Shown here: positions 51,591 through 61,795 of the stretch, piece after piece | Numbering within the stretch: position 1 is the stretch's first letter | How the letters are laid out: each line of letters begins with the position of its first letter | NCBI RefSeq assembly: GCF_030815085.1 | Contig: NZ_JAUSWG010000007.1 | Length of the DNA: 64,000 nucleotides | Source: Paraclostridium ghonii | GTDB taxonomy: Bacteria > Bacillota > Clostridia > Peptostreptococcales > Peptostreptococcaceae | Strand: one strand, 5' to 3' | Translations under genes and position numbers: made by a program | The notes under the pieces: model-generated | What the model was told of the DNA's origin: nothing | Seen by the model: only the letters and a program-made list of their open reading frames with translations | The model's database searches: none

Positions 51591-51635
51591 CCCCCCATTA
51601 TCACCTATACCCCCCTTGTATAGGTGATTTTTTTA
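51591..51635 (+). ncRNA. Candidate small RNA ending in a C-rich-loop terminator (second copy of the type)
   Basis: A plus-strand perfect 9-bp stem (51601-51609 with 51619-51627) encloses the loop CCCCCCTTG and is followed by TTTTTTTATTTTT. A second unpaired CCCCCC lies upstream at 51591-51596. No plus-strand gene lies upstream in this gap, so it probably ends a small RNA. The layout matches that at 12965-13016: C-run, short spacer, terminator with a C-run in the loop. Confidence 0.5.
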
Positions 51636-51638
51636 TTT

Positions 51639-54600
51639 TTAATCAAATGTGTATAAAACTTCCTCTTCTATTCCAAATAAATATATATATGCTTCCTTAA
51701 CTTTTTTTCCTGTTAATGTATTTAATGCCTTGCTGTATATTTCAAGTTGCTTATTATATTTTTCTATAATATCAATTTTATTTTCTTCATTAACAAAATC
51801 AGTCTTATAGTCAACTATAACAATCTTATCATCTTCTTCGAAGTATACATCTATTATACCTCTTACCATAAGTTTATCTTCATTTTCTAAAATTTCTATT
51901 TTATCGTCATTTTTAAATACATCTCTCATATTAAGTTGTAGATAAAAAGCCTGTTCTCTTTTTAAGAAATATGAATTTAACATTCTCTTTCCTAAATTTG
52001 ATTTAAAAAACTTTAATACTTTGTATGGATTTATAGTATCTGCTTGAGTTTGTGTTAATACTTTCTTTTTTATAGCTAATTCAATTTCGTCTTTAATTTC
52101 ATTTAAATCATTTACTTTGTTTAAATCGACAATTTGCATAAATAAATGCATTATAGTACCTTTTTGAGCTCCGGTTAATTTATGTTTACTTTCATATTCT
52201 TGTATAAATAGTGGCATTTTTATTTCAGTTTGCTTTTTTATTAATTCATGAGCACTATAATCAATTTCTTCTTTATTTTCTAATCTCTTTATTTCAGTAA
52301 CAGATATAGTAGCAGCTCTATTAACAGATTCCATAAATGGATATTTGTAATCTAGTTTGTTTTTAATATCTTCATAAAATTCACTTTTATTTTCACTTAA
52401 ATCTAAATTAGATAAAATAATATCTATACTTTCATCTTCTTCATTGATATCTTTTTCTATTAATATATCTGATCTTTCACATATTCTAGTTTCCCACCTT
52501 GATTCATGGTCATTAAAATTATCAGCTTCTAATTCAATTAAACTACGTAAATCACTTAATTCTTTATGTTTTATAACTGCTGGCATTATCCAATCTAAAA
52601 AGTTTTTCCCTTTTAAAATTTGGTATTCACATACAGGTCCTACATTTTCTATATCTTCAGACCATTTCTTTATACTACTTTCTATATCTTTCACTGACCC
52701 AGTTATAATTAATTTTTCTTTAGGTCTTGTAAATGCAACATATAAAACCCTCATCTCTTCAGATAAATTCTCCATATTTATAGTAGTTTTTAAAGCTTCT
52801 TTAGCCATACTAGGGTATGATATTCTTCTCTCGTAATCTACTAATTGAGGTCCAAAACCTAACTTATGGTGATATAGTATATCTTTTCTAAAATCTTGAG
52901 TATTGAAATTTTTCCCCATTCCAGCACATATAACTACAGGAAACTCTAATCCTTTACTTTTATGTATACTCATTATTCTTACTACATTTGCATTTTCTCC
53001 TAGTGTTTTAGCGCTTCCCATATCAGAATTTGAACGTTTTAATTTTTTTACAAAGTTTATGAAATTAAAAAGTCCTTTAAAACTTGTTGATTCAAATTGT
53101 TTAGCTCTTTCAAATAAAACCTTTAAGTTAGCTTGTCTTTGTACTCCTGCTGGGAGAGCTCCTACATAAGCATAGTATCCCGTTTCTATATATATGTACC
53201 ATAAAAATTCATCTGTACTCATATAAAGGGATTTACTTTTAAAATCATCTAACTTGTCTAAGAAGTGTTGTATCTTTTTACTTAAGTCACCATCTTTGTT
53301 AAATCCTATCTGTAAAGCTTCATAGAAACTTTTTTCTCTATCTTCTATTCTTATATCAATTAGCTCTTCTGGAGTAAATAAAAACATAGGAGACTTTAAT
53401 ACAGCTATCAAAGGAATATCTTGCATCGGATTATCAATTGTTTGAAGCAATGATAATATGGTTTTTATCTCTATAGTATCAAAATACCCAACCCCTGTAT
53501 CTGCATATGTTGGTATATCCATGTTCATTAATTCTTCAACAAATACAGGTGCCCAACTAGATGTAGCTCTTAGTAAGATTACTATATCTTTAAATTCTAC
53601 ATTTCTATATCCGTCAATTTTTTTATCATAAACTTTTGTTACTTTACCTTCCTCATTAGGTTTTATTAAACCTTTGATGATATTTCCTATCATCCTAGCT
53701 TCTAATTGAATATTATCTATCTCTTCTTGTTCTTCCTCATTCTCTTCATTTTCATCAGATTCGGTTTTTGGTTTAACATTTTTTTGAATTAAGTGAATCT
53801 GAGTAGGGCCTCCTACCAATACATTATCTTCTTCACATTCTTTAAAACTTGCACCTAAATTTAGCCTTTCATTTTCATTATATTCAATTTCCCCTATGTT
53901 TTTGCTCATTATATTTTCAAAAATATAGTTTGCACAGTCTACAACTTCTTTTCTACTTCTAAAGTTTTTATATAGCATTATCTTTCTATTTTCACTACCT
54001 TCTTCAGTATCATAAGTTTCATATTTTTTTAAAAATATTTCTGGCTTAGCTTGTCTAAATCTATATATACTTTGTTTTACATCTCCAACCATAAACCTAT
54101 TTGGGTTTTCAGTTTTAGCTATAGTACTTAATAAAACTTCCTGAACTAAGTTACTATCTTGATATTCATCTATAAATATTTCAGAAAACTTATCTACATA
54201 TGTTTTAGCAACATCCGATGAAATTATATTCCCATTTTCATCTTCTTGAGTTAATATAGCTAATGCAAAGTGTTCTATATCATTAAAATCTATAATCCCT
54301 TTTTCTTTTTTCTTTTCTTTATACTTTTTTTCAAATGCCATTATAAGTTTTGAAATAGAAGTTACAATTGGATGTAAATATTTTATCTCATGATATATTT
54401 GCTCATTACTTTTATAAAAAGTTGATCCTATTATGCTCTCTAATGATTTCTTATTTTTATCTCTTATAGACTTAGCATTTTCTCTTGCTTTTTTTATATA
54501 ATCAGGAGTATCTTTTGATAGTCTTTTTACTCCTTTTGCAAAGTTCTCAAATTCCATATTACTCATAAAATAATATGTTTTATCCCACCCTTCATTACAA

Positions 54601-55394
54601 GCATTTAAAATGTCTATAATTTGTGCATATTCTATATTTAACTTTTCCTTGTACGTTTCTAGTTCATCTATGCCATCTATATATTCTATAGCTCTTTCCA
54701 TGCTAGACGCTATTCCATCTATTTCTATCTTTACATTTCTTAGTATAGATTTGGCCCATATAGATTTAGAAAAGTTAAAATCATCATCTATTTTAAATTC
54801 TTTTACTGAATCTTCTAGCCATTTTTTAGGATATGGTGATGCCATAGAGAAGTTATATATTGATAAGATTATATCCTGTAAATTTTTATCGCCTCTTTTT
54901 TCTGCATAGCTTTCTACTAAGTTCAAAAATCCACTATCATTAGAGTCATAATAATCTTCAAATACTTCTTCTATACATTCTTGTTTTAAAAGAGAACACT
55001 CTGTTTGATCTCCTATTCTAAAATTAGGATCTATATTTATTTTGTGAAAATTAGATTTTATTACATCTAAACAAAATGAATGTATAGTTGTAATACTTGC
55101 CCTATTTAATAATACTAATTGGTTTTGCAAATGACTATTTTCAGGATTTTTATCTAATGCTTTAGATATAGCATCCCCTATACGTTCTCTCATCTCTGAT
55201 GCAGCTGCATTTGTAAATGTAACTACTAATAATTTATCTATATCTACTGGATTTTGAGTATCTGTTATTATGTGTATAATACGTTCAACTAGTACTGCAG
55301 TTTTACCTGAGCCTGCAGCTGCTGCTACAAGTAGATTACAATTTCTACTATCTATTACTGCCTGTTGTTCATCTGTCCATTTAGGAGAACCCAT
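51639..55394 (-). CDS. addA: ATP-dependent helicase/nuclease subunit A
   Basis: AddA is the 3'-5' helicase and nuclease subunit of AddAB, which resects double-strand breaks for RecA. The 1251-residue protein has Walker A AAAGSGKTAVL (Lys31), the DEYQDSN Walker B motif, GDVKQSIYRFRQA, IMSIHKSKGLEFPVV and VLYVAFTRPKEKLII. The C-terminal nuclease motif is VDYKTDFVNEENK. It follows addB with no gap and is the last gene of a five-gene operon. Confidence 0.97.
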   Translation of the reverse strand: MGSPKWTDEQQAVIDSRNCNLLVAAAAGSGKTAVLVERIIHIITDTQNPVDIDKLLVVTFTNAAASEMRERIGDAISKALDKNPENSHLQNQLVLLNRASITTIHSFCLDVIKSNFHKINIDPNFRIGDQTECSLLKQECIEEVFEDYYDSNDSGFLNLVESYAEKRGDKNLQDIILSIYNFSMASPYPKKWLEDSVKEFKIDDDFNFSKSIWAKSILRNVKIEIDGIASSMERAIEYIDGIDELETYKEKLNIEYAQIIDILNACNEGWDKTYYFMSNMEFENFAKGVKRLSKDTPDYIKKARENAKSIRDKNKKSLESIIGSTFYKSNEQIYHEIKYLHPIVTSISKLIMAFEKKYKEKKKEKGIIDFNDIEHFALAILTQEDENGNIISSDVAKTYVDKFSEIFIDEYQDSNLVQEVLLSTIAKTENPNRFMVGDVKQSIYRFRQAKPEIFLKKYETYDTEEGSENRKIMLYKNFRSRKEVVDCANYIFENIMSKNIGEIEYNENERLNLGASFKECEEDNVLVGGPTQIHLIQKNVKPKTESDENEENEEEQEEIDNIQLEARMIGNIIKGLIKPNEEGKVTKVYDKKIDGYRNVEFKDIVILLRATSSWAPVFVEELMNMDIPTYADTGVGYFDTIEIKTILSLLQTIDNPMQDIPLIAVLKSPMFLFTPEELIDIRIEDREKSFYEALQIGFNKDGDLSKKIQHFLDKLDDFKSKSLYMSTDEFLWYIYIETGYYAYVGALPAGVQRQANLKVLFERAKQFESTSFKGLFNFINFVKKLKRSNSDMGSAKTLGENANVVRIMSIHKSKGLEFPVVICAGMGKNFNTQDFRKDILYHHKLGFGPQLVDYERRISYPSMAKEALKTTINMENLSEEMRVLYVAFTRPKEKLIITGSVKDIESSIKKWSEDIENVGPVCEYQILKGKNFLDWIMPAVIKHKELSDLRSLIELEADNFNDHESRWETRICERSDILIEKDINEEDESIDIILSNLDLSENKSEFYEDIKNKLDYKYPFMESVNRAATISVTEIKRLENKEEIDYSAHELIKKQTEIKMPLFIQEYESKHKLTGAQKGTIMHLFMQIVDLNKVNDLNEIKDEIELAIKKKVLTQTQADTINPYKVLKFFKSNLGKRMLNSYFLKREQAFYLQLNMRDVFKNDDKIEILENEDKLMVRGIIDVYFEEDDKIVIVDYKTDFVNEENKIDIIEKYNKQLEIYSKALNTLTGKKVKEAYIYLFGIEEEVLYTFD

Positions 55395-58300
55395 TTATTC
55401 AACCTCTCCTCTCATTTTATTAATTATTTCATCTTGGCTTTTTTTATTTATAATTCTATAATTATTATCTTTAAATGTACTATCAAATTGACATATAGTT
55501 GCAAAACTACAAAACTCACAAGATGTTGATTCTTTAGTTTTATATGGGGATATTCCAATATATCCTTCAAGCATGTTTTTACTTAATTCTTTTATTGTAT
55601 GTTTTACATATTTTCTAAGTATTAAAAACTCTTCTTCATTTACCCCTGATGTATTCTTTGATATAGTTCCATCTTTATTTATAGAAGCTGGAATAACTAG
55701 AGATGTTGCTTTTTCTCCTTCAGGTAGAGTGTTGTCCATCTTTCTAATTATATTATTGTCTTTTAATACCAACCCCTTCATCTTAAGCTTCTTTAGTATT
55801 TCTTCTCTTATACTATCGTCTTCTTTGTCTTCATTTGATTTAATAATAGGGTCATCTATTTTAAAATAAAGTATTGCAGCAGGATTTATATCTCCATCAG
55901 TGTATTTAGCACTTTCTAAAATTGCATCTAAATAAACTAATAGTTGTAATTGAAGTCCATGATATACATCTGTAAGGCTTATGTCTTTATTTCCAGATTT
56001 ATAATCTACAATTCTTATATATTTTTCTTCTCCATCTGAAAAGCTATCTATCCTGTCAATTTGTCCTATTAAATTTATCTCTTCTCCATTTTCTAAGATA
56101 ATTTTAATAGGTGGATATTTGCCTTTAACTCCAAATTCTACTTCATAGTCAGTAGGATCAAATGAACCTTTTTTTATTTGGTCACTTATTATAGATATAG
56201 CTGAAATAAGCATATTCCTTAGTCTATACGATAAATACTCGTATCTTTTAGAACTTTTTAAGATATATCCTGGTATTTTAGATATTAATTCCTCAACTAT
56301 TATAGTAACTTTTTCTACTATATAATCATTTGTTATTTCTCTCCAATCTAAATTATCTTTAGATAACTGTTTTGAAAACTTATCTAATATATTGTGCACA
56401 AATGTACCAAAATCAGGTGGAGTAAACTCAAACTCTTTTCTTTCCTTTGCTTTAAGTCCATATTGTATAAAATATGCAAATGGGCATTGAGCATATTTTT
56501 CTAATCTTGAAACACTAAATAGTCTATTATCATATAGTGCTCTTATTTTCTCACTTTCCACTTGTTTTACTTGATTTGTGTAATTTAAACCTTCTACTAT
56601 ATTTTTTGATCTAATATGATACTCATCATTTTGAATGAAGTATTTATATACGTCTAGCCATACTGGGTTTATAGATTTTTCTTCTTCAAATTCTTTTATA
56701 GATTTTATAAGTTCATTAAATGTTGGTGCTTTAGTAGTTATATTCTCTACTATTTCTTCACTTGAATAATATTTAGTATCATTTAAATAGCTTTGATTTT
56801 TTATATTTGAGAATATTTTTTTTAATCTAGATACTATTATAGAGGGTCTTAATGTTTTTCCTTCATGATCAGATATTGGGTAAGTAACTGTTAATGAACA
56901 TTTAGTTGACGTTAATGCTCTATACACTAAAAACTGTTCTTCAAATGTTTTAGTTTTACTATCAATATCAACTTCTACTCCATTATCACCTAATTTTTTT
57001 CTATCACTATCATTCAATATCCCACCATCTTTTGATATTAGTGGGAAAATACCATCTGTTGTTCCCATTAAGTATAAATGTTTTGTATTTGGGTTTTTCA
57101 TTCTATCTACGCTACTTACCAAAACTTGATCTAAGCTTGGAGGTACTGTGGCTAATTCATACTCATCAAAACCTATACTTATTACTTTTATAAATTTATC
57201 TAGACTTATTACATCTTCTCCCATAATTTCAACTATTTGGTCTAATATATCAACTATTATTTCCCAAACCTGAGCATATTGATTGGCTAAATCTATTTCA
57301 TTTTTATCTTTAAAGTCATCAATCATTATCTGTATAGTATTAGGTATATTTATATCTAGTAAAAATTCATATATGTACTTGCATATATCTTTTGCTTTAT
57401 TTTTACCTTCAAGTTTCTTTTGTAAATTAATTATAGGTTTTATTATTATATCTTTAATTTCATTAACTCTATTAATTATATCTATTTCATACTCATTTTC
57501 ATCTTCATTTAATTTATGGTATACTCTATAGTTCCATTTTTCTTCAAACCATTTTTTTCCTTTTATCCCATTAGCTAAAACATAATTTTCTATTAAACTG
57601 ATATCTTCAATGCTTATCCCTAAAAGTCCACTCTTTAGGTATCTAAACATAGTTTCATAGTTATAACTTCTATTTTTCATTTCAAGAGACGCTATTATTA
57701 AAACTATTATAGGATTACTTTTAGCTTCCTTTTTACTATCTATAAAATTAGGTATATCATATTCGTTAAATATAGATTGAACTAAAAAGTCATATCTATT
57801 TAAATCTCTAGTTACTACAGTTATATCTCTATATCTTGCTTTTTTATCTCTAACTAAAAATATTATTTCTTTAGCTATTTGTTCTACTTCTGAATATAAA
57901 TTGCTAAATTCTTTTATAGATATACTTTCAGTTTCTTGTTCATATGTTTTATAAGGATATAAATAATAATTTCTTTCAAGATGTTCTAATTCTTTATTTC
58001 CTTCAAATCTCTTTATTTTAGTGCCATTTAAACTAATCTCCGGCTTAATACTAACACCTGCCTCTAAACACAACTTTCTTAACTTTTCTTCTGTAAATTT
58101 AGTACGTGAAAACACATCTGTCTTGTTGTAACTCTTAACTAAATTATTGTCTAATGTCAACGATATATTAACTTGTGAAGCTTTATATAATAAACTTTTT
58201 ATTACTTTATACTGATTTGGTGTAAAACCTGTAAATTCATCAATATAAATTATTGCATTATCAAAATAGCTACAACTCTCTATTTTATCGGCTAAGGATG

Positions 58301-58841
58301 CTAGTAAATCTTGAGAATCTATATAATTTTCATGTAGTATTTTTTCATAGTTAGCATATATCTTACTTATATCCTGAAGTTTTAATTTAAGAGTTTCGCT
58401 TTGAACTTCCCCAGCTATATTTTCTAGAGATTCATATGTAATACTATACTGTTTAAGTTCTGATATCATATCTGCTATAGTTCCTATAAATCCAGGTTGA
58501 GAAGCTGCTTTTGCAAATATTTCAAGGTCATTGCTAACTCCTTCTAAAGCTTTATAAATCATCATAGATCTACCACTTGCATTTATATTTATATCTGTTA
58601 GCCCTCCTACCTGTGAAAATACTATGTTACTTAGTGTTTTAAAACTAAGAACTCTAGCTCTAAGGTAAGGGTCTTTTTTTAAATAATTACTTAATCTTTT
58701 TTCACTTTCAAATGTATATTGCTCTGGCACTATCAGTATTATAGGAGCTGTTCCATCATCATTTACTTGTTTTGAGATTTCTTCTAAGCAATATGTTGTT
58801 TTTCCACTACCGCCTCTTCCAAATATAAATCTAAGGCTCAT
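55395..58841 (-). CDS. addB: ATP-dependent helicase/nuclease subunit B
   Basis: AddB is the partner of AddA with an ATPase-type N-terminus (GRGGSGKTTYCLEEI, Lys14), an inactivated helicase region, and a C-terminal PD-(D/E)XK nuclease (RIVDYKSGNKD). The nuclease is flanked by Fe-S cysteines (CPFAYFIQYGLK and CEFCSFATICQFD, a C-x2-C-x5-C pattern). The length of 1148 residues is typical. It overlaps the preceding stand-alone nuclease gene by 11 bases and abuts addA. Confidence 0.97.
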   Translation of the reverse strand: MSLRFIFGRGGSGKTTYCLEEISKQVNDDGTAPIILIVPEQYTFESEKRLSNYLKKDPYLRARVLSFKTLSNIVFSQVGGLTDININASGRSMMIYKALEGVSNDLEIFAKAASQPGFIGTIADMISELKQYSITYESLENIAGEVQSETLKLKLQDISKIYANYEKILHENYIDSQDLLASLADKIESCSYFDNAIIYIDEFTGFTPNQYKVIKSLLYKASQVNISLTLDNNLVKSYNKTDVFSRTKFTEEKLRKLCLEAGVSIKPEISLNGTKIKRFEGNKELEHLERNYYLYPYKTYEQETESISIKEFSNLYSEVEQIAKEIIFLVRDKKARYRDITVVTRDLNRYDFLVQSIFNEYDIPNFIDSKKEAKSNPIIVLIIASLEMKNRSYNYETMFRYLKSGLLGISIEDISLIENYVLANGIKGKKWFEEKWNYRVYHKLNEDENEYEIDIINRVNEIKDIIIKPIINLQKKLEGKNKAKDICKYIYEFLLDINIPNTIQIMIDDFKDKNEIDLANQYAQVWEIIVDILDQIVEIMGEDVISLDKFIKVISIGFDEYELATVPPSLDQVLVSSVDRMKNPNTKHLYLMGTTDGIFPLISKDGGILNDSDRKKLGDNGVEVDIDSKTKTFEEQFLVYRALTSTKCSLTVTYPISDHEGKTLRPSIIVSRLKKIFSNIKNQSYLNDTKYYSSEEIVENITTKAPTFNELIKSIKEFEEEKSINPVWLDVYKYFIQNDEYHIRSKNIVEGLNYTNQVKQVESEKIRALYDNRLFSVSRLEKYAQCPFAYFIQYGLKAKERKEFEFTPPDFGTFVHNILDKFSKQLSKDNLDWREITNDYIVEKVTIIVEELISKIPGYILKSSKRYEYLSYRLRNMLISAISIISDQIKKGSFDPTDYEVEFGVKGKYPPIKIILENGEEINLIGQIDRIDSFSDGEEKYIRIVDYKSGNKDISLTDVYHGLQLQLLVYLDAILESAKYTDGDINPAAILYFKIDDPIIKSNEDKEDDSIREEILKKLKMKGLVLKDNNIIRKMDNTLPEGEKATSLVIPASINKDGTISKNTSGVNEEEFLILRKYVKHTIKELSKNMLEGYIGISPYKTKESTSCEFCSFATICQFDSTFKDNNYRIINKKSQDEIINKMRGEVE

Positions 58842-59601
58842 ATATTTCTTCCTCCAATGCGCTATAGTTTACAGATTCATTGTTACATAGTTTATTGAAC
58901 TCACAAAACTTACAATGTTTAATATTTTTTATATTATCTTCTTCATCATAATTTGTATTTACTATATTACTTATATAATTTTCTATCTGTTTTCTTGCTC
59001 TATCATGCTTTTCATCGCTGTATTTAATTGTTATAGGCTCATTATAATATTCTGGTTGATAGTAATTTAATATTATATTTTTAAAATCTATATTTAAATT
59101 ATGAATTTTATTAATAGTTTCACTGGCTAAAAATAAATAAACAAGAGTTTGAATTCTATTTTCTACATCTTTATATTCTATTTTTCTATTCTCAGTTTTC
59201 CAATCCCATATACTTATACTATTTTCATCTATAATAACTAAATCAAATTTAGCTTGTATTTTAAATTTATTTAAATTATATCTAACTTCATATTCTGAAA
59301 AATATAATTTATCATTTTTTATAGGTATCAATCTCTTAATTTTTTCTAACCATATATTAAATTCTTCATTTTTCAAATATTCTATACCTGTTGGTATATT
59401 ACTAAAGTATCTTTCACATATTAAATGAAAGTCTGTACCTAATTTAAGATTTTCATAATAATCCCTACTACCTTCCTCATCTTGTTTCCAATTTAGCTTG
59501 TTTATATATTTAAATTTAAATTTTAATGGACAACTCCTATAAGTATTTATAGAGTTTTGACTATATAAAAAATTCTCTAGCTTCTTATTCAACAACCTCA
59601 C
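58831..59601 (-). CDS. Stand-alone PD-(D/E)XK nuclease with AddB/Cas4-type Fe-S site
   Basis: A 256-residue PD-(D/E)XK nuclease. The active-site core is AKFDLVIIDENSISIWDWKTE (about residues 118-140; Asp, then D-x-K). Four cysteines, C24 (SCPLKFKF) and C230-x2-C233-x5-C239, match the Fe-S pattern of AddB and Cas4 nucleases. It overlaps the helicase gene upstream and addB downstream, so it is translationally coupled to both. It is inferred to be the nuclease of a split second AddAB-like complex, though an accessory role to AddAB itself is possible. Confidence 0.8.
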   Translation of the reverse strand: MRLLNKKLENFLYSQNSINTYRSCPLKFKFKYINKLNWKQDEEGSRDYYENLKLGTDFHLICERYFSNIPTGIEYLKNEEFNIWLEKIKRLIPIKNDKLYFSEYEVRYNLNKFKIQAKFDLVIIDENSISIWDWKTENRKIEYKDVENRIQTLVYLFLASETINKIHNLNIDFKNIILNYYQPEYYNEPITIKYSDEKHDRARKQIENYISNIVNTNYDEEDNIKNIKHCKFCEFNKLCNNESVNYSALEEEIYEP

Positions 59602-61795
59602 CTCTCTTTATTTTTATAAATTTACCCAAGCTATTAAAATAAAAAGATGGTTGTTGTTGCTGTTTTTTATTTGAAGCATTATCTTTATAGCTATACCCCG
59701 ACAACATTAGCATTTCTTTTGCTCTTGTTATACCTACATATAACAATCTTATTTTTTCATTTATTATATCTATTTTATGTTTATACATAAAATCCTTAGG
59801 AGCATCGCCAGTTAATACTGATTCTACTTCGGACTTTGCTATTGCTACTGGATTTTTATATTTATCTTTTAAGTACCACAACTCTCCTTGGAATTTTTGT
59901 TTTATATCTGCTGGAAATTTAAACGCTGTTAAATCAAGTAAAAATACTACATCCCATTCCATTCCTTTTGACTTATGGTATGTACAAACAGTAATACCTC
60001 CTGGTTTTGGCTCGTATCCATTTATTTCATATATTATTTCACTTATATAGTTAAATACTCTATTTCTATCATCTAAAAGTATTTTTGCTATATCATATAA
60101 GCTCGTATTAGGATTATCAAGTATTAAATATCTTACATAAAACGCTATATATTCTACCATAGCTTTTTCTTCATCTGTTATATCTATATTTTCACCTATT
60201 ATTAAAATTAGCTCATCTACTTTTATCGATTCATATGCTATTATATTTTTTAAGTTTTCTATGCCTTTTTTGAAACTTATATATATATCATCTCTATTGT
60301 CTATTACAATATCTTTTACTACTTCTTCAGTTTCATATATAATATCTTCACTTTCATATCTTTTTAATTTACTTAAAAACTCATCTTTTCCTATTTTATT
60401 ATCACTATTTATGTATATCTTTTCTAATACGTTGATTAATTTTTCATTGTTATCACATTGAACTAAAAAATCAATTATATAACCTACGCTATTTATTACT
60501 TTTCTTTTATGCGATGAATTTGGTCCTAGTTCATCAAATTCTAAATTGTGTGCTTCTAAAATTTGAGCAACTTCTCTTACTTGATTATTAAATGGAACTA
60601 ATATCCCTATACTTTTATCTAGAGTATTAGATTTTATATACTCTACAAACTTTACAGTTTGTACTATTTCTTTTTCCCATGTTTCATACCATTTTGCATT
60701 TAGTAGATATTTATTAGGATTAGGATTTTCTTTATATCCCTTACCTTCTGGAACAGTTTTTATCTCCATATCTTCTAATGCACATTTACAATCTTCTAAA
60801 TAGAAATCTTTTGTAATCAATTTTACTAGTCTATTTGATAATTCAATAATATCTTTAGAACTTCTATTTGACATGTCCATCTTGTAGCAATTATCCGCCT
60901 CTTCCATAAACTGTTTGAAAAACATTGGATTCGATGATGAAAAAGTTCCATTTATACTTTGATTTACATCTCCAACACGAACTAAATTATTATTATCTTC
61001 GGATAATAATTTTATTATTTTTCCTTGAAGCTCATTAGAATCCTGACACTCATCTTCAAATATATATGAGTATCTCTTTTGAAATTTATATTTTAAATCT
61101 TCATCACTAATAAGTGCTTTGTATGCTAATATTAAAATATCATCATAATCTAGTAATCCATTATTTTTTAATTTTCTTTCATAATCTTTATATATAGGTA
61201 AAATACACTTTAATATTCCCTTATGCCCATTTAAAATTATATTTTCCAATTTATTTGGTGAAATATCTTTGTATTTCAATTCGCTTATAGACTTTACTAC
61301 CAAGTCAAAAAAGCCTTGATTCCAAGATTCTAAACATCTATTTCTCCACTCTTCATCTCTTTGTTCTTTAACAAAAAAATTAAAAGCTTTTTCTCCTCCA
61401 TTGTTTTTAAAATTATTTATACATTCATTTAGTATAATACTTTTTTTCAAATCATCAACTATACTAAATTCATCACTTAGCATTACTATTTCAGGTTTTT
61501 CTTTTATTATTTTTACAGCTAAACTATGAATTGTCATGACCTCATATGAGTTTTTATCATCTATATCATTTTCATCTAATAACTTAGCTATTCTACCCTT
61601 AAAATTATTAACTGCACTATTCATATAAGTAAGAATAAGTATCTTACCGGGCTTATGCTTACCTTGACTTATTAATTTTGCAACTAGATTGGTAACTATA
61701 AAAGTTTTACCAGCTCCTGGAACCGCAGGGACTGCCATAGTTCCACCTTCATAATTTATTATAGGTATTTGATCACATCTATAATTTATTTTCAT
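59585..61795 (-). CDS. UvrD/PcrA-type superfamily 1 DNA helicase, no nuclease domain
   Basis: A 736-residue SF1A helicase with Walker A VPGAGKTFIV (Lys30), Walker B FEDECQDSNELQ, GDVNQSI (motif III), TVCTYHKSKGMEWDVVFL (motif V) and RLLYVGITRAKEMLML (motif VI). It ends about 45 residues after motif VI, so it lacks the nuclease domain of AddA. Start: ATG at 61795 after AAAGGTG; a GTG at 61804 overlaps that site. It overlaps both neighbours (17 bases each). Confidence 0.88.
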   Translation of the reverse strand: MKINYRCDQIPIINYEGGTMAVPAVPGAGKTFIVTNLVAKLISQGKHKPGKILILTYMNSAVNNFKGRIAKLLDENDIDDKNSYEVMTIHSLAVKIIKEKPEIVMLSDEFSIVDDLKKSIILNECINNFKNNGGEKAFNFFVKEQRDEEWRNRCLESWNQGFFDLVVKSISELKYKDISPNKLENIILNGHKGILKCILPIYKDYERKLKNNGLLDYDDILILAYKALISDEDLKYKFQKRYSYIFEDECQDSNELQGKIIKLLSEDNNNLVRVGDVNQSINGTFSSSNPMFFKQFMEEADNCYKMDMSNRSSKDIIELSNRLVKLITKDFYLEDCKCALEDMEIKTVPEGKGYKENPNPNKYLLNAKWYETWEKEIVQTVKFVEYIKSNTLDKSIGILVPFNNQVREVAQILEAHNLEFDELGPNSSHKRKVINSVGYIIDFLVQCDNNEKLINVLEKIYINSDNKIGKDEFLSKLKRYESEDIIYETEEVVKDIVIDNRDDIYISFKKGIENLKNIIAYESIKVDELILIIGENIDITDEEKAMVEYIAFYVRYLILDNPNTSLYDIAKILLDDRNRVFNYISEIIYEINGYEPKPGGITVCTYHKSKGMEWDVVFLLDLTAFKFPADIKQKFQGELWYLKDKYKNPVAIAKSEVESVLTGDAPKDFMYKHKIDIINEKIRLLYVGITRAKEMLMLSGYSYKDNASNKKQQQQPSFYFNSLGKFIKIKRGEVVE

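Larger units (their letters stand above)
51161..51638. other. Intergenic region with hairpins and a small-RNA candidate
   Basis: The 478-base gap contains the promoter region of the CBS protein gene, a bidirectional A/T-flanked palindrome (51318-51349), a perfect 11-bp hairpin (51482-51511, arms of the AGAAAGG type) and the plus-strand C-rich terminator. I found no coding frame. Confidence 0.6.
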
